From an uncultured Dyadobacter sp. (GTDB taxonomy: Bacteria; Bacteroidota; Bacteroidia; Cytophagales; Spirosomataceae): a DNA stretch of 31,900 nt. The notes beneath the pieces are model-generated. The model searched no databases and had not been told where the DNA came from. It saw nothing but the letters and a program-made list of their open reading frames with translations. The stretch's first letter is position 1, and each line of letters opens with the position of its first letter. Location of the stretch: the NCBI GenBank assembly GCA_937880795.1, contig CALGRQ010000507.1, positions 1 to 31,900 of the forward strand, given 5' to 3'. The translations under genes and the position numbers were made by a program. Below, one piece after another: positions 1 to 10,200 of the stretch.

Positions 1-2519
1 CGTTCGTTTGAAAGTTTCTTGATTACCGAATCCAGGAAGCCTTGTGTATACTCCAGTTCCTTTTGCAGCGTTTCTCGCTCGGTTTCTACATCGATTTCAT
101 CGGCCAGGTTCACAAAAAACTCATCAGACCGCACCCGGAAAGATGTCCCTTCTGACTCTTCCTCGACAAAGCCAATACTTTCTATATGCGCCAGTTTCGT
201 AATCAACTCTGACAGCGTTTCATAACGGCCTTTTACATCGGTACGAATGGCCAATGGGAGGGCTGTTTTAGGGCTCAAATTCTTCGCATTGCGGATATTC
301 CGTATTCCGGAAACGAGCTCAAACAAAATTTCAAAATCATTCAAGAGTGCTGCATCCGATGCTCCCGCTTTCGGGAATTCTGAAACGCAGATCGACTCCT
401 TCTCCCCTCTTTCCCGAATGTTTTGCCAAATTTCTTCACTAATAAATGGCATGAACGGATGTGCCAAACGCATCAAACGATCGAAAAATTCAAGGGTTGC
501 CTCATAGGTTACCTGATCGATAGGTTTTTCATAGGCCGGCTTGATCATTTCGAGATACTGCGCACAGAAATCATCCCAGATCAGTTTATATACCGCATTC
601 AGTGCATCCGAAATTCTGAATTTCTCAAAATGATCCTGAACCTCAGCCAATGTTACATTGAGTTTGCTTTCAAACCACTTCACGGCCAATTCAGAACCCT
701 GAGGCGCTTTCAAATTGCTATCAACTTCCCAACCCTTCACCAATCTGAACGCATTCCAGATCTTGTTACAGAAGTTCCTTCCCTGTTCTACCAGTTTATC
801 GTCATATGGCAAATCATTTCCGGCTTGTGAGCTAAACAACATACCTGTACGAACACCATCCGCACCGTGTTTATTGATCAGATCAATAGGATCAGGCGAG
901 TTACCTAAAGACTTGGACATTTTACGCCCTTGCTTGTCACGAACGATTCCCGTAAGATATACATTCTTGAATGGGTAGGTGCCCTTATATTCATAGCCAG
1001 CAATGATCATACGCGCTACCCAGAAGAAAAGAATTTCGGGTGCCGTTACCAAGTCATTGGTTGGGTAGTAATAATTTACATCTTCATTATCGGGCTCCTT
1101 AATACCATTAAAGACCGATATAGGCCATAACCAGGAAGAAAACCAGGTATCCAGTACATCCGGATCCTGCGTAATATCTTCTTCGGTAAGGGCGAATAAC
1201 TGATATTCGTGTTGTGCTTTACGTAGTGCTTCGCGTTTATCCTTGGCAACGATCATCGTACCGTCTTTCAGGTAAAATGCAGGTATACGGTGCCCCCACC
1301 AAAGCTGGCGACTAATATTCCAATCGCGTACATTCTCCATCCAGTGACGGTATGTGTTCTTAAATTTGGCAGGAATCAACTGAACGGTATCGTTCATCAC
1401 ATTGTCCAAAGCAGGCTTGCTGATTTTGTCCATTTTCAGGAACCATTGCTCCGAAAGACGAGGCTCTATAACAGAATCCGTTCTTTCCGAATGGCCCACA
1501 TTGGAACGGTATTCTTCCACTTTGACCAAATCACCCGACTCTTCCAACATTTTGATGATCCTCTTCCGCGCAACAAAACGTTCTTCTCCGATCAGAATCT
1601 GCGCCTTTTCGTTCAGCGTTCCATCTTCGTTCAGCAAATCGATAATCGGCAAATTATGTCTTTTACCAAGCTCGTAATCATTCGTATCGTGCGCAGGAGT
1701 AACCTTCAAACAGCCCGTCCCAAACTCTATTTCAACATAGTCATCCGCAATAACAGGTATAGCGCGTTTGATCAACGGAATCAAAACCTGTTTGCCAATT
1801 AAATGCTGATAGCGTTCATCCGTCGGGTTTACGCAAATGGCAACATCTGCCATAATCGTTTCCGGACGCGTGGTGGCAACCACCACCCCTTCTCCTGTTC
1901 CATCAGCCAATTCATATTTAAGGTAAACCAATTTCTGGTTCACCTCTTTCATGATCACCTCTTCATCCGAAACGGTGGTACGCGCTTGTGGATCCCAGTT
2001 CACCATACGGTGGCCACGGTATATATCTCCTTTATTATATAGGTCTATAAAAACATCTATTACCGAGTCGTACAAATCGGGCTCCATCGTAAAACGCGTA
2101 CGGTCCCAGTCACACGAAGCCCCCAGTTTACGAAGCTGCTGCAAAATGATACCGCCATATTTGTGGGTCCACTCCCAGCAATATTCCAGAAACTCGTCTC
2201 TGGTAAGGTCTCTTTTATTGATACCTCTTTCTTTAAGCATCGCCACCACTTTCGCTTCCGTTGCAATGGATGCATGGTCCGTACCAGGAACCCAGCAGGC
2301 TTCCTTGCCCTCCATACGCGCTTTCCGCACCAGAATATCCTGAATGGTATTGTTCAACATGTGCCCCATATGCAACACACCCGTTACGTTAGGTGGTGGT
2401 ATTACAATGGTGTAGGGCTCTTTATCAGGATTGGGTTTCGAATTAAAAAACCGGTTTTCCATCCAATAGGAATACCATTTGTCTTCTATTTCCTGGGGAG
2501 CATAAGTTTTGGAAATCAT
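1..2519 (-). CDS. valS: Valine--tRNA ligase (ValRS), C-terminus cut by the window edge
   Basis: Class Ia aminoacyl-tRNA synthetase that charges tRNA-Val in the cytoplasm. Reading the minus strand from the ATG at 2519-2517 gives an uninterrupted frame of about 839 residues to the window edge. The HIGH-type signature HMGH is at residues 50-53, preceded by PPPNVTG. The KMSKS loop is intact at residues 533-537 (codon M534 at 920-918). The editing (CP1) domain between them has the expected TTRPETIMAD and GTGCLKVTPAHD motifs. The last visible part is the start of the C-terminal coiled-coil arm. The family is usually about 870-880 residues, so roughly 35-40 residues are missing off the left edge. 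It lies 89 nt downstream of the histidine kinase in the same direction and has its own candidate -7 box at 2580-2573. Confidence 0.97.
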   Translation of the reverse strand, partial: MISKTYAPQEIEDKWYSYWMENRFFNSKPNPDKEPYTIVIPPPNVTGVLHMGHMLNNTIQDILVRKARMEGKEACWVPGTDHASIATEAKVVAMLKERGINKRDLTRDEFLEYCWEWTHKYGGIILQQLRKLGASCDWDRTRFTMEPDLYDSVIDVFIDLYNKGDIYRGHRMVNWDPQARTTVSDEEVIMKEVNQKLVYLKYELADGTGEGVVVATTRPETIMADVAICVNPTDERYQHLIGKQVLIPLIKRAIPVIADDYVEIEFGTGCLKVTPAHDTNDYELGKRHNLPIIDLLNEDGTLNEKAQILIGEERFVARKRIIKMLEESGDLVKVEEYRSNVGHSERTDSVIEPRLSEQWFLKMDKISKPALDNVMNDTVQLIPAKFKNTYRHWMENVRDWNISRQLWWGHRIPAFYLKDGTMIVAKDKREALRKAQHEYQLFALTEEDITQDPDVLDTWFSSWLWPISVFNGIKEPDNEDVNYYYPTNDLVTAPEILFFWVARMIIAGYEYKGTYPFKNVYLTGIVRDKQGRKMSKSLGNSPDPIDLINKHGADGVRTGMLFSSQAGNDLPYDDKLVEQGRNFCNKIWNAFRLVKGWEVDSNLKAPQGSELAVKWFESKLNVTLAEVQDHFEKFRISDALNAVYKLIWDDFCAQYLEMIKPAYEKPIDQVTYEATLEFFDRLMRLAHPFMPFISEEIWQNIRERGEKESICVSEFPKAGASDAALLNDFEILFELVSGIRNIRNAKNLSPKTALPLAIRTDVKGRYETLSELITKLAHIESIGFVEEESEGTSFRVRSDEFFVNLADEIDVETERETLQKELEYTQGFLDSVIKKLSNE

Positions 2520-2572
2520 TCTTGTAGGTATAAAAATGCGTCAAAGCGCGGTTTGCTGTCTTAAAAAGATGG

Positions 2573-2580
2573 CAAAGTTA
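2573..2580 (-). promoter_or_regulatory. Candidate Bacteroidota -7 promoter element for valS
   Basis: Read on the minus strand the octamer is TAACTTTG, an exact match to the Bacteroidota -7 consensus TAnnTTTG. It lies about 54 nt upstream of the valS start, in the spacer after the histidine kinase. I see no convincing -33 TTG at the usual spacing, so this is a motif-only call. Confidence 0.45.
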
Positions 2581-2608
2581 GGATTTGCAGACGAAATTTT
2601 CTAAAATT

Positions 2609-4426
2609 TTATACCTCCTCAACCGTTGGGAGCCATATAGAGAACGTACTCCCTACCCCGGGTTTACTGTCTACTTTCACCGCACCTCCATGTGCCTCGG
2701 CCATCGTTTTCACATAACTTAATCCCAAACCAAATCCTTTCACGTCATGTACATTACCCGTCGGGACCCGGTAAAAAGTATCAAAAATACGTTGCAACTG
2801 GTCTCGGCTCATGCCAATTCCATGGTCTGCCACCTTGATTTCTATCCCATGATCCACATTTTTGGTTTCTATGGAGATAAAAAGCTTGTCCGGTGAATAT
2901 TTGATGGCGTTATCGATCAGGTTATTAAGAATATTCGACAAATGCACCTCATCGGCAGACACCAGTTCATGTTCTGCCTCAAAATGCATTTCTACCTCCC
3001 CGTTCTTTTGCTCAATCTGCATCCCCTGGCTGTTTAAGGCCTGCGTGATCAAATCATGTACATTCACCAACGATTTTTTAAGTTTTACTTCTCCCTTATC
3101 CAAAAGAGCCATTTGCAACACTTTTTCAACATGGGTTCCCAGTCTTTTGTTCTCCTCTCTAATCATTCCCAAATAGCGCATCATACGAGGCGATGCGTTC
3201 GTTCTTACCACATTTTCCTGCGCCATTTCAGTGGCCAGCGCAATGGTAGAAATAGGGGTTTTGAACTCATGTGTCATGTTGTTGATAAAGTCATTCTTGA
3301 TATCCGAAAGTTTTTTCTGTCGGATAATGGTTGTCACTGCCATATAGAAACAGGCTAAAACTACCAGTATAAGAACGCCCGAACCTCCAAACATCAGCCC
3401 CATTCCGCTCATGATATGCTTTTTCTGATCAGGGAAGTATACGAACAAAGAGTTCTGGATTTGGAAAGTTTCATTGGGAAACAATGATGCTCGGTATGAC
3501 CTTAATTTCCAGTCATCTGGTTTCAAATTGGCCGTTGCAAACAATAAAGCATTAGACCCCTGTCCCTGTACAGCAAATTCGTAGGGTAAAGAAATCCCGT
3601 TTTCTTCGAATTCCTTTTTCAATAACGTGTCCAATAAAAATCGATTTACACGTTCCTGAATGGGCCGTTGCGTATAAAGCAGATCTTTCATCACCTCTTT
3701 TAAAATCTCAGCCTTATCCGGGTTATTGCGGGAAGTCAAGGGCAAATTTTTCAAATCCCGTGGCTTAATCTTTGGCGGATTAAACGACAAATTTTGTCGC
3801 CCGTTTTCACGGGTCTCCTGCACCGACCCGCTGCCTCCTTTACGATTTGTAGCGGATATCTGATTGATGCCCTCCATTTCTTTCAGGGCTTTTCCAAGGT
3901 TTTTCTCATCCTCCAACCTTCTGCGCATGAATTCGTCCATGCCCGCCATCCCAAACTCCTGAGCCTGAAAAAACTCTTCGATAATTTTCTGTTGATGATC
4001 CACCATCACCCTAAAGTTTGGACTCAGTACATCGGTGGCAACACCGTCTGACCCAACCCTATAATGAACTTCCTCCCCGTGGGGGCCTATAACTACTTCA
4101 ATTTTTGATACTGGCTGCGGTTGTATTTCACGTGCCACCTCTTTCTTAGCAGATGCCTCTCTTTTTACCGAATAGTTACGCATCTGGGTAATTCGTTCTA
4201 GCTTACTCTTTTGTTGCTCCGATTCAATCCGCTGTTGAAGCAGATACATCATTTCTTGCTTTTCTAATCGATGTACTACCTCCTGAACCGACTCTGCGAC
4301 CTTATGATTAAATTGTTCATTCCGGATTGCAATAGCCTCTCTGATCCAATACCATTGAAACCCTATTAGCCCTATCAAGGCTATGCACATCAAACCAACA
4401 ATAATCTGAATTTTCCTTTTCGTCAT
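2609..4426 (-). CDS. Membrane sensor histidine kinase, no adjacent response regulator
   Basis: Two-component sensor kinase of the inner membrane. I chose the ATG at 4426 (605 aa), because it places MTKRKIQ directly before the first membrane helix; an in-frame ATG at 4447 would add seven residues. In the numbering of the 612-aa longer form, helix 1 is about 12-30, a long charged periplasmic region follows, and helix 2 is about 350-372. The phospho-acceptor H-box is MTHEFKTP (H393), the N-box NNLIDNAIKY (N513), the G1 box DHGIGM (541-546), and the G2 box GFGLGL (571-576). All catalytic motifs are present. I see no HAMP domain: helix 2 runs almost directly into the dimerisation domain. No response regulator lies on either side, so the partner must be elsewhere. 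It is divergent from the secreted protein at 4527, with a gap of about 100 nt. Confidence 0.93.
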   Translation of the reverse strand: MTKRKIQIIVGLMCIALIGLIGFQWYWIREAIAIRNEQFNHKVAESVQEVVHRLEKQEMMYLLQQRIESEQQKSKLERITQMRNYSVKREASAKKEVAREIQPQPVSKIEVVIGPHGEEVHYRVGSDGVATDVLSPNFRVMVDHQQKIIEEFFQAQEFGMAGMDEFMRRRLEDEKNLGKALKEMEGINQISATNRKGGSGSVQETRENGRQNLSFNPPKIKPRDLKNLPLTSRNNPDKAEILKEVMKDLLYTQRPIQERVNRFLLDTLLKKEFEENGISLPYEFAVQGQGSNALLFATANLKPDDWKLRSYRASLFPNETFQIQNSLFVYFPDQKKHIMSGMGLMFGGSGVLILVVLACFYMAVTTIIRQKKLSDIKNDFINNMTHEFKTPISTIALATEMAQENVVRTNASPRMMRYLGMIREENKRLGTHVEKVLQMALLDKGEVKLKKSLVNVHDLITQALNSQGMQIEQKNGEVEMHFEAEHELVSADEVHLSNILNNLIDNAIKYSPDKLFISIETKNVDHGIEIKVADHGIGMSRDQLQRIFDTFYRVPTGNVHDVKGFGLGLSYVKTMAEAHGGAVKVDSKPGVGSTFSIWLPTVEEV

Positions 4427-4488
4427 ATTTTTACTTGAACCATGCAACGTTCCACTTTAATTTAACAGACCAGAAAAATCACAACAAT

Positions 4489-4496
4489 TAAATTTG
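4489..4496 (+). promoter_or_regulatory. Candidate -7 promoter element (TAAATTTG) for the secreted protein at 4527
   Basis: Exact TAnnTTTG match 30 nt upstream of the ATG, in the divergent spacer between the histidine kinase and the secreted protein. The same octamer occurs upstream of adk, the second esterase and nuoA. No clear -33 element. Confidence 0.45.
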
Positions 4497-4526
4497 TAAT
4501 CGATTCATTCACAAATTCTAATAGCC

Positions 4527-5321
4527 ATGAAACACATTTTTTTAGATAGGATTCGACTATCGTTATTTATTCTTTCAGGTTTAATTGCAACCCATTTCAG
4601 CTACGCACAAACTCAGGATAAGGAAAAAAAATCAACCATTCGCGTAAGTGTTGCAGATGATGAGAAAAGTGAGCCGGTTGAAAAGACCTACCGGGTTAAA
4701 AGTATGAACGATGAGGAGAGAAAACAATTTGTGGACAAGGTGCTTGACTCGCTTGGAGCAAATACAAAAAAAGAAGGTAAAATTATCTCGGTAACCATCG
4801 ACGACGGCGACAATGGCAGGCAAACCATGACGCGAAAAAGGAAAAGCGGCAACCAAAATGAGCGTCACGACCGGGATGCACTTGCTTTCAACTGGACCGA
4901 AGATTTTGGCAAGGAGTTTAACTTCGACTCCGAAAAATTCCGTTCACAGATGCGAAATCTCGAAAGAGACTTAAAGCCTAAAGCGAGGGTCCTGATGAGG
5001 GATATGGAAAATTTTGGAGAGCGAATGGGCGATTTTTGGAACAGTGAGTCCAATAAAGCAGCCAGTGTTCGCGATCTCAATGTATATTCTAATAATCCTG
5101 ATAATGGCATTCTCAATCTAAGATTTCAGGTACCTCAAAAAGGAGATTTGACAATTACCGTCACCGACGTAAAGGGTAAAGAAGTTGGCAAAAAAGAGAT
5201 CAAAGATTTTGGAGGAAATTTTGTTGGCCAGATTGATCTGAAAAAAAACACAAAAGGAACATTGTTTGTAACGGTGGTTCAAAACGAAGATGGTGCTGTG
5301 AAACGCGTGGTAATTCCTTAA
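4527..5321 (+). CDS. Secreted protein of unknown function with a T9SS sorting-domain-like C-terminus
   Basis: 264 aa. Residues 1-27 form a signal peptide (basic start, hydrophobic core, cut near YA|QT). Residues 28-180 are highly charged and match no family I recognise; the stretch around 115-170 is rich in Phe, Met, Arg and Glu and looks helical. The last 80 residues, from about NVYSNNPDNGILNLRF to KRVVIP, follow the pattern of a type IX secretion type A sorting domain: a beta-strand start, a D-x-K-G-K-E-V turn, a G-T-L-F-V strand and a basic-hydrophobic end. The usual PNP motif is degenerate, so export through T9SS is probable rather than certain. It is divergent from the histidine kinase, which may point to shared control or to a sensor/ligand relation; that is inference. 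A terminator follows. Confidence 0.8.
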   Translation: MKHIFLDRIRLSLFILSGLIATHFSYAQTQDKEKKSTIRVSVADDEKSEPVEKTYRVKSMNDEERKQFVDKVLDSLGANTKKEGKIISVTIDDGDNGRQTMTRKRKSGNQNERHDRDALAFNWTEDFGKEFNFDSEKFRSQMRNLERDLKPKARVLMRDMENFGERMGDFWNSESNKAASVRDLNVYSNNPDNGILNLRFQVPQKGDLTITVTDVKGKEVGKKEIKDFGGNFVGQIDLKKNTKGTLFVTVVQNEDGAVKRVVIP

Positions 5322-5340
5322 TTGAATTGCATTTCCAATC

Positions 5341-5374
5341 AAATCCTTCCTGTGAGCAGCGGGAAGGATTTTTT
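5341..5374 (+). terminator. Rho-independent terminator after the secreted protein
   Basis: Perfect 10-bp stem AAATCCTTCC / GGAAGGATTT (5341-5350 and 5362-5371) with an 11-nt loop, running into a T tract. It starts 20 nt after the stop codon at 5321. The following 120 nt up to the adk promoter hold nothing else I can support. Confidence 0.85.
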
Positions 5375-5489
5375 ATATCCACCCAAAAAATCAACGTATA
5401 TAGTATTATTTTACCCCTTATGTTTACAACAATTGAGATATTTTATTGAAAATAATACAATTAATAGTGGTGACATGTATTAAGAATTG

Positions 5490-5497
5490 TAAATTTG
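5490..5497 (+). promoter_or_regulatory. Candidate -7 promoter element (TAAATTTG) for adk-obgE
   Basis: Exact TAnnTTTG match 45 nt upstream of the adk ATG and downstream of the preceding terminator, so it is well placed to drive adk-obgE. No clear -33 element at standard spacing. Confidence 0.5.
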
Positions 5498-5541
5498 CTG
5501 AAAACACCAATTGTCTGCTAAATTCAATTTAACAAGCAACT

Positions 5542-6117
5542 ATGCTGAATCTTATACTGTTTGGCCCTCCGGGTGCAGGGAAGGGCACTCAAAGTGAAAA
5601 AATCATTGCTAAGTACAATTTGATTCACCTCTCGACAGGAGATCTTTTACGATCTGAAATACAAGCAGGATCAGAACTTGGACTTAAGGCTAAAACCCTG
5701 ATGGATCAAGGACTACTCGTTCCGGATGAAGTAGTCATCGGAATGATTGACCACAAACTTAAAACACACCGCGACGCGGCTGGTTTTATATTTGATGGAT
5801 TCCCGCGTACGGTGAAGCAATCGGAAGCATTAGACAATTTGTTGGCTAGCTACAACGAAAGTATTTCTGTAATGGTGGCTTTGGTCGTAGATGATAATGA
5901 ATTACTTGCGCGATTGCTAAAAAGAGGCTTGACCTCAGGCAGACCAGATGATCAAAACGAAGAATTGATCAGCAAAAGAATTCAAGAATATAACAGTAAA
6001 ACAAAACCTGTTGCGGATTACTATCAGGCTCAGGGGAAATTTGTTCCTGTGGATGGTATAGGGGAAATAGAAACTATCTTTTCAGAAATTAGTAACGCCA
6101 TCTCTGCAGTAAAATAA
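5542..6117 (+). CDS. adk: Adenylate kinase
   Basis: Cytoplasmic nucleotide kinase that interconverts ATP + AMP and 2 ADP. 191 aa, the normal size for the short bacterial form without a zinc-binding LID domain. The P-loop GPPGAGKGTQ is at residues 8-17, the AMP-binding segment STGDLLR at 31-37, the DGFPRT motif at 85-90 and the LID arginines around RGLTSGRPDD at 128-137. The start is fixed by MLNLILFGPP, which begins directly with strand 1. obgE follows after 40 nt in the same direction, so the two are probably cotranscribed. Many Bacteroidota carry hpt just upstream of adk and obgE; it is not here. Confidence 0.97.
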   Translation: MLNLILFGPPGAGKGTQSEKIIAKYNLIHLSTGDLLRSEIQAGSELGLKAKTLMDQGLLVPDEVVIGMIDHKLKTHRDAAGFIFDGFPRTVKQSEALDNLLASYNESISVMVALVVDDNELLARLLKRGLTSGRPDDQNEELISKRIQEYNSKTKPVADYYQAQGKFVPVDGIGEIETIFSEISNAISAVK

Positions 6118-6157
6118 ACTGCGTGGTGGTATCAGGATTCATCAACAAAAACCAAAT

Positions 6158-7165
6158 ATGGCGTCGTCAAACTTTATAGATTATGTAAAAATCAATGTTC
6201 GTTCAGGTTCTGGTGGAGCGGGAGCTCTACACTTTAGACGTGAAAAACACGTAGAAAAGGGAGGACCTGACGGCGGAGATGGTGGACGCGGCGGGCATAT
6301 TATACTTAAAGGAAGCTCTCAACTCTGGACTTTACTACACTTAAAATATACGAAGCACGTAAAGGCGTTCGACGGTAAAGGCGGTGAAGGGGGCAGGAGA
6401 ACTGGCTCCATTGGAAAAGATATCATTTTAGAGGTTCCATTGGGTACAGTTGCAAGAAATTCCGAAACCGGTGAGCAACTTTTTGAAATTACGGAGGATG
6501 GACAGGAGATTATTCTCCTGAAAGGTGGAAGAGGCGGAATGGGAAATGACCATTTCAAATCTGCCACCAACCAAACCCCTCAACATGCCCAACCGGGTGA
6601 ACCGGGCAAGGAAGCCTGGGTTATATTAGAACTAAAAGTATTGGCAGATGTGGGCTTAGTTGGTTTCCCTAATGCGGGTAAATCTACTTTGCTTTCGGCC
6701 GTTTCAGCAGCTCGTCCCGAGATTGCTGATTATCCCTTTACAACGCTTGTCCCAAACCTAGGTGTCGTTCCTTATCGCGACTACAAATCGTTTGTAATGG
6801 CTGATATTCCCGGAATTATTGAAGGAGCTAGCCAAGGCAAAGGATTAGGGTTACGATTTTTAAGGCACATTGAAAGAAACTCCATATTACTATTCCTGGT
6901 CGCCGCAGATAGTGAAGATATCAAAGCGGAATATGAAACGCTACTGCGCGAACTAACCATTTACAATCCCTCCCTCCTCGATAAAAGCCGAATTTTAGCT
7001 ATATCAAAATCTGATGTAGTGACAGAAGAGGAACGTAAGGAATTAATAAGCAATATACCTGCCGAAATTCCGTACATGTTCATATCCTCTGTAACTCAGG
7101 AAGGTATAGAACAATTAAAAGATAAAATCTGGCATACCATTAATGCCCCATTCTCCGTTAAATAA
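6158..7165 (+). CDS. obgE: Obg family GTPase (ribosome assembly)
   Basis: Essential GTPase that associates with the 50S subunit during ribosome maturation and stress responses. 335 aa. The N-terminal Obg domain (1-158) has the typical glycine-rich loops (GSGGAGALHFRREK, GGPDGGDGGRGG, LKGGRGGMGN). The G domain has G1 GFPNAGKST at 169-177, G2 at TT195-196, G3 DIPG at 216-219, G4 SKSD at 283-286 in place of NKxD, and a G5-like SSV near the end. No C-terminal OCT extension is present. The SKSD form of G4 is, as far as I know, not unusual for Obg proteins of this phylum. It lies 40 nt after adk. Confidence 0.96.
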   Translation: MASSNFIDYVKINVRSGSGGAGALHFRREKHVEKGGPDGGDGGRGGHIILKGSSQLWTLLHLKYTKHVKAFDGKGGEGGRRTGSIGKDIILEVPLGTVARNSETGEQLFEITEDGQEIILLKGGRGGMGNDHFKSATNQTPQHAQPGEPGKEAWVILELKVLADVGLVGFPNAGKSTLLSAVSAARPEIADYPFTTLVPNLGVVPYRDYKSFVMADIPGIIEGASQGKGLGLRFLRHIERNSILLFLVAADSEDIKAEYETLLRELTIYNPSLLDKSRILAISKSDVVTEEERKELISNIPAEIPYMFISSVTQEGIEQLKDKIWHTINAPFSVK

Positions 7166-7248
7166 TTTTTTTCGTGAAAGAAGCAACCATTTGACCAGTA
7201 ACATGTGTCAATGAAGTTACTTTGAATTGAAATCACTTTACGGTTATA

Positions 7249-10200
7249 ATGAAATCACTTTCACTTACACACATTTGGATATTATTGCTTTTTATTGTCA
7301 CCGGAGCCACCGCACAGGTAAACGTTGAATTTCCTACATCAAGAGCAGTATTCCAACGAGATAAAAATAACTCGGCTACTATAAATATTTCAGGAAACTT
7401 TACAAAAATTGTTGATAGGATTGAAGCCAAACTCACCCCTATTAATGGTGGCAATCCTGTAAACTGGACCACGATCAGCACCAATCCACAAGGGGGATTT
7501 TATTCAGGAAGTCTCACCTCAACAGGAGGTTGGTACGAACTTCAGGTAAGAGGCATGTTGGGAGGCGCTGAGGTTGGTTCTCAAACTATATCACCTGTAG
7601 GTATAGGAGAAGTATTTATTATTGCCGGCCAATCCAATGGACAAGGTTTCTATAATCGAAATAACGGCAATGGTAATTTTGATTATGGAGCTCAAAGAGC
7701 CAGCGATGACCGCGTTAGTTGTGTTGACTACAACAATAGTAATCAACTAAGTTCTTCACTACCGTATCCTTCATTTTCACATTTAGAAGAAAATTCAAAT
7801 ATTGCCCCGAGAGGTCAGGGGGCATGGAGCTGGGGGAAACTAGGAGATCTATTAGCCAGCCGTTTACAGGTACCGATCCTATTTTACAATGCTTCGTGGG
7901 AAGGAACTATTGTAAGGAGTTGGCGTGAAAGTATCACGGGTACTGCTATATCACCCTATATACCTGTACCTTATGAACCTTCCGGCGCACCTTATAGCAA
8001 CCTTAGATCTGTATTGCAATACTATGTTCCAATAACGGGAGTTCGTGGTGTATTGTGGATCCAGGGTGAATCGGACAATCAATTTAAAACCACAACAGCA
8101 ACCTATGCAAATGATCTTAAAGCGGTTATAGATGCCAGTCGAAATGACTCCGGGAAAAATATATCCTGGATGGTTTCTCTCACATCTTACAATCAAAGGC
8201 AAACTGAAATTGTAGCTCCGAGAATCATCAATGCGCAGAAAAATGTTATTAGTAGTACGGCTAATGTATTTACCGGCCCAAATACCGACATCATTCAAGT
8301 TCCACGGACAGATCCGGATCTTGTTCACTTTCACCATGAAGGACTTACTGCCTTGGCTGAGGCTTGGAATAATCAACTGAATAATGATTATTTCTCTAAA
8401 TCGATACCCTATACTGGTGTTGCTCCACTAAAAGTTACAGCAAGTTGTGCTGGGAATAACAGCTTAACCCTAGCTGTAAATGCAGCCGGCTACACGGGCG
8501 TAAACTGGAATACCGGAGCGGTTACAAATACCATACAAGTAGGTAATGGCTCATATAGAGTTTCAGCTCGAGATAACAATGGAAATATTGTTTATTCCCC
8601 GGAAATAAAAGTATATGAAGCGATTTCTCCTGCTCAACCCCAGGTAACTTTACAGGGCAGTAATCCGGTTTGCCAGGGTAATACTGCAACGCTCATATCC
8701 AATACCACAGAAAATATTCGTTGGAATAATGGGTCTACCAATAGTCAACTTGCTGTAACAACCAGCGGCGAATATTTTGTTACGACCAAAAATGCTTATG
8801 GATGTGAATCATCTTCAGCTAAAACAACTATTACTGTTCTCACATCACCGTTGCCTGCCAAGCCAACCATTGCTGTATCTGGTGCTTTAACATTCTGCGA
8901 TGGTGGGGAAGTAAGCCTACAATCGAATTCGAAAGTAAAGAATCAGTGGTCGAACGGTGAAACTACGGGTAGCATTTTGGTAAAAACATCAGGTGAATAT
9001 CGCGTACAGGCAGTTGATAATGTTGGTTGTTATTCGCCTGCTTCGGACCCAGTGAAGGTGACTGTCAATCCACTGCCTGCAAAACCAGCTATATCCCTTA
9101 GCGGCCCTTCCGATTTCTGTATAGGAGGAAATGTTTCACTCACATCCAGCTATGACAATGGAAATTTATGGAGTAACAGCGCAACCGGAAAAACAATAAC
9201 GGTTACAGAATCGGGCACTTTTTCGTTGCGTCAAAAGGATAACAATGGTTGTGAGGCAACTTCAGACCCCGTCACAATCAAAGTAAATCCACTTCCGGCA
9301 ACACCAACGGTGGCTAACTTACGCCCAACTACCTTCTGTAAAAATGATTATACTACGCTTCGTAGTAGTGATGCATTTCAATATGTATGGAGCAATGGAC
9401 GAGGCGAACAAGAAATTAATATTTACGAGGCTGGGAATTATACTATTGCCGCAAGAGATCAAAATGGCTGCGTATCGCCGCCTTCTCCACCTATAACGGT
9501 ATCTGTCAACCCATTACCTGAAACACCCGTAATTACCGCAGACGGCCCTACCGTATTCTGCGCCGATTTAAGTGTAAATCTTCGCTCATCAGCTGGTGAC
9601 GCATTTTTATGGAGCAATGGATCAACCAGTCAAACCATCAAGGTGACTCAGGGAGGAACCTATTCTGTACAAACCATTAATCAGTTTCAGTGTTATTCCG
9701 ACCGAAGTAATTCCATTGGTGTTACTACGCTTGCACTTCCTCCCGCACCCAATGTAAGAGCTCTTAGTGCTACAACCTTCTGCGACGGTGATTTTGTGGC
9801 CCTAGAGGCAAGTAATGGCGCTTCGTTTATATGGAATACCGGCATCCAAAAGGATTCTATCCATGTAACAGAATCAGGTGCGTTTTCAGCACGTGTTAAG
9901 GATGAACATGGTTGCCTTTCACCCTATTCCAAAGAAATTGCTGTGGATGTTAAGCCTTCTCCAACGGCACCAACCATCAAAAAAGTCGGCGTATATACCC
10001 TTATGGCCGAAAATAATATAAATGATGGAGACCATGTTTGGAAGATGGACCAAACGATACTGCCTGAAACAGGTGTTACCTTGAAAGCCATTAAGTCAGG
10101 CTCGTATGTGGTCAATAATACGGTGGTTTATAGCCCAACATTGACCTGCTACTCCGATTATTCTGAACCTTTTGCGTTTATACTCGACCCAGAAGCCAGC

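Noticed and set aside
423..2564. Several plus-strand ORFs of 80-170 aa opposite valS
   Set aside because: They lie antisense to a fully conserved valS frame, have no recognisable domain and are typical shadow frames.
7951..8376. Minus-strand ORF of 141 aa inside the first esterase gene
   Set aside because: It overlaps the conserved esterase domain on the other strand and its translation shows no family features.
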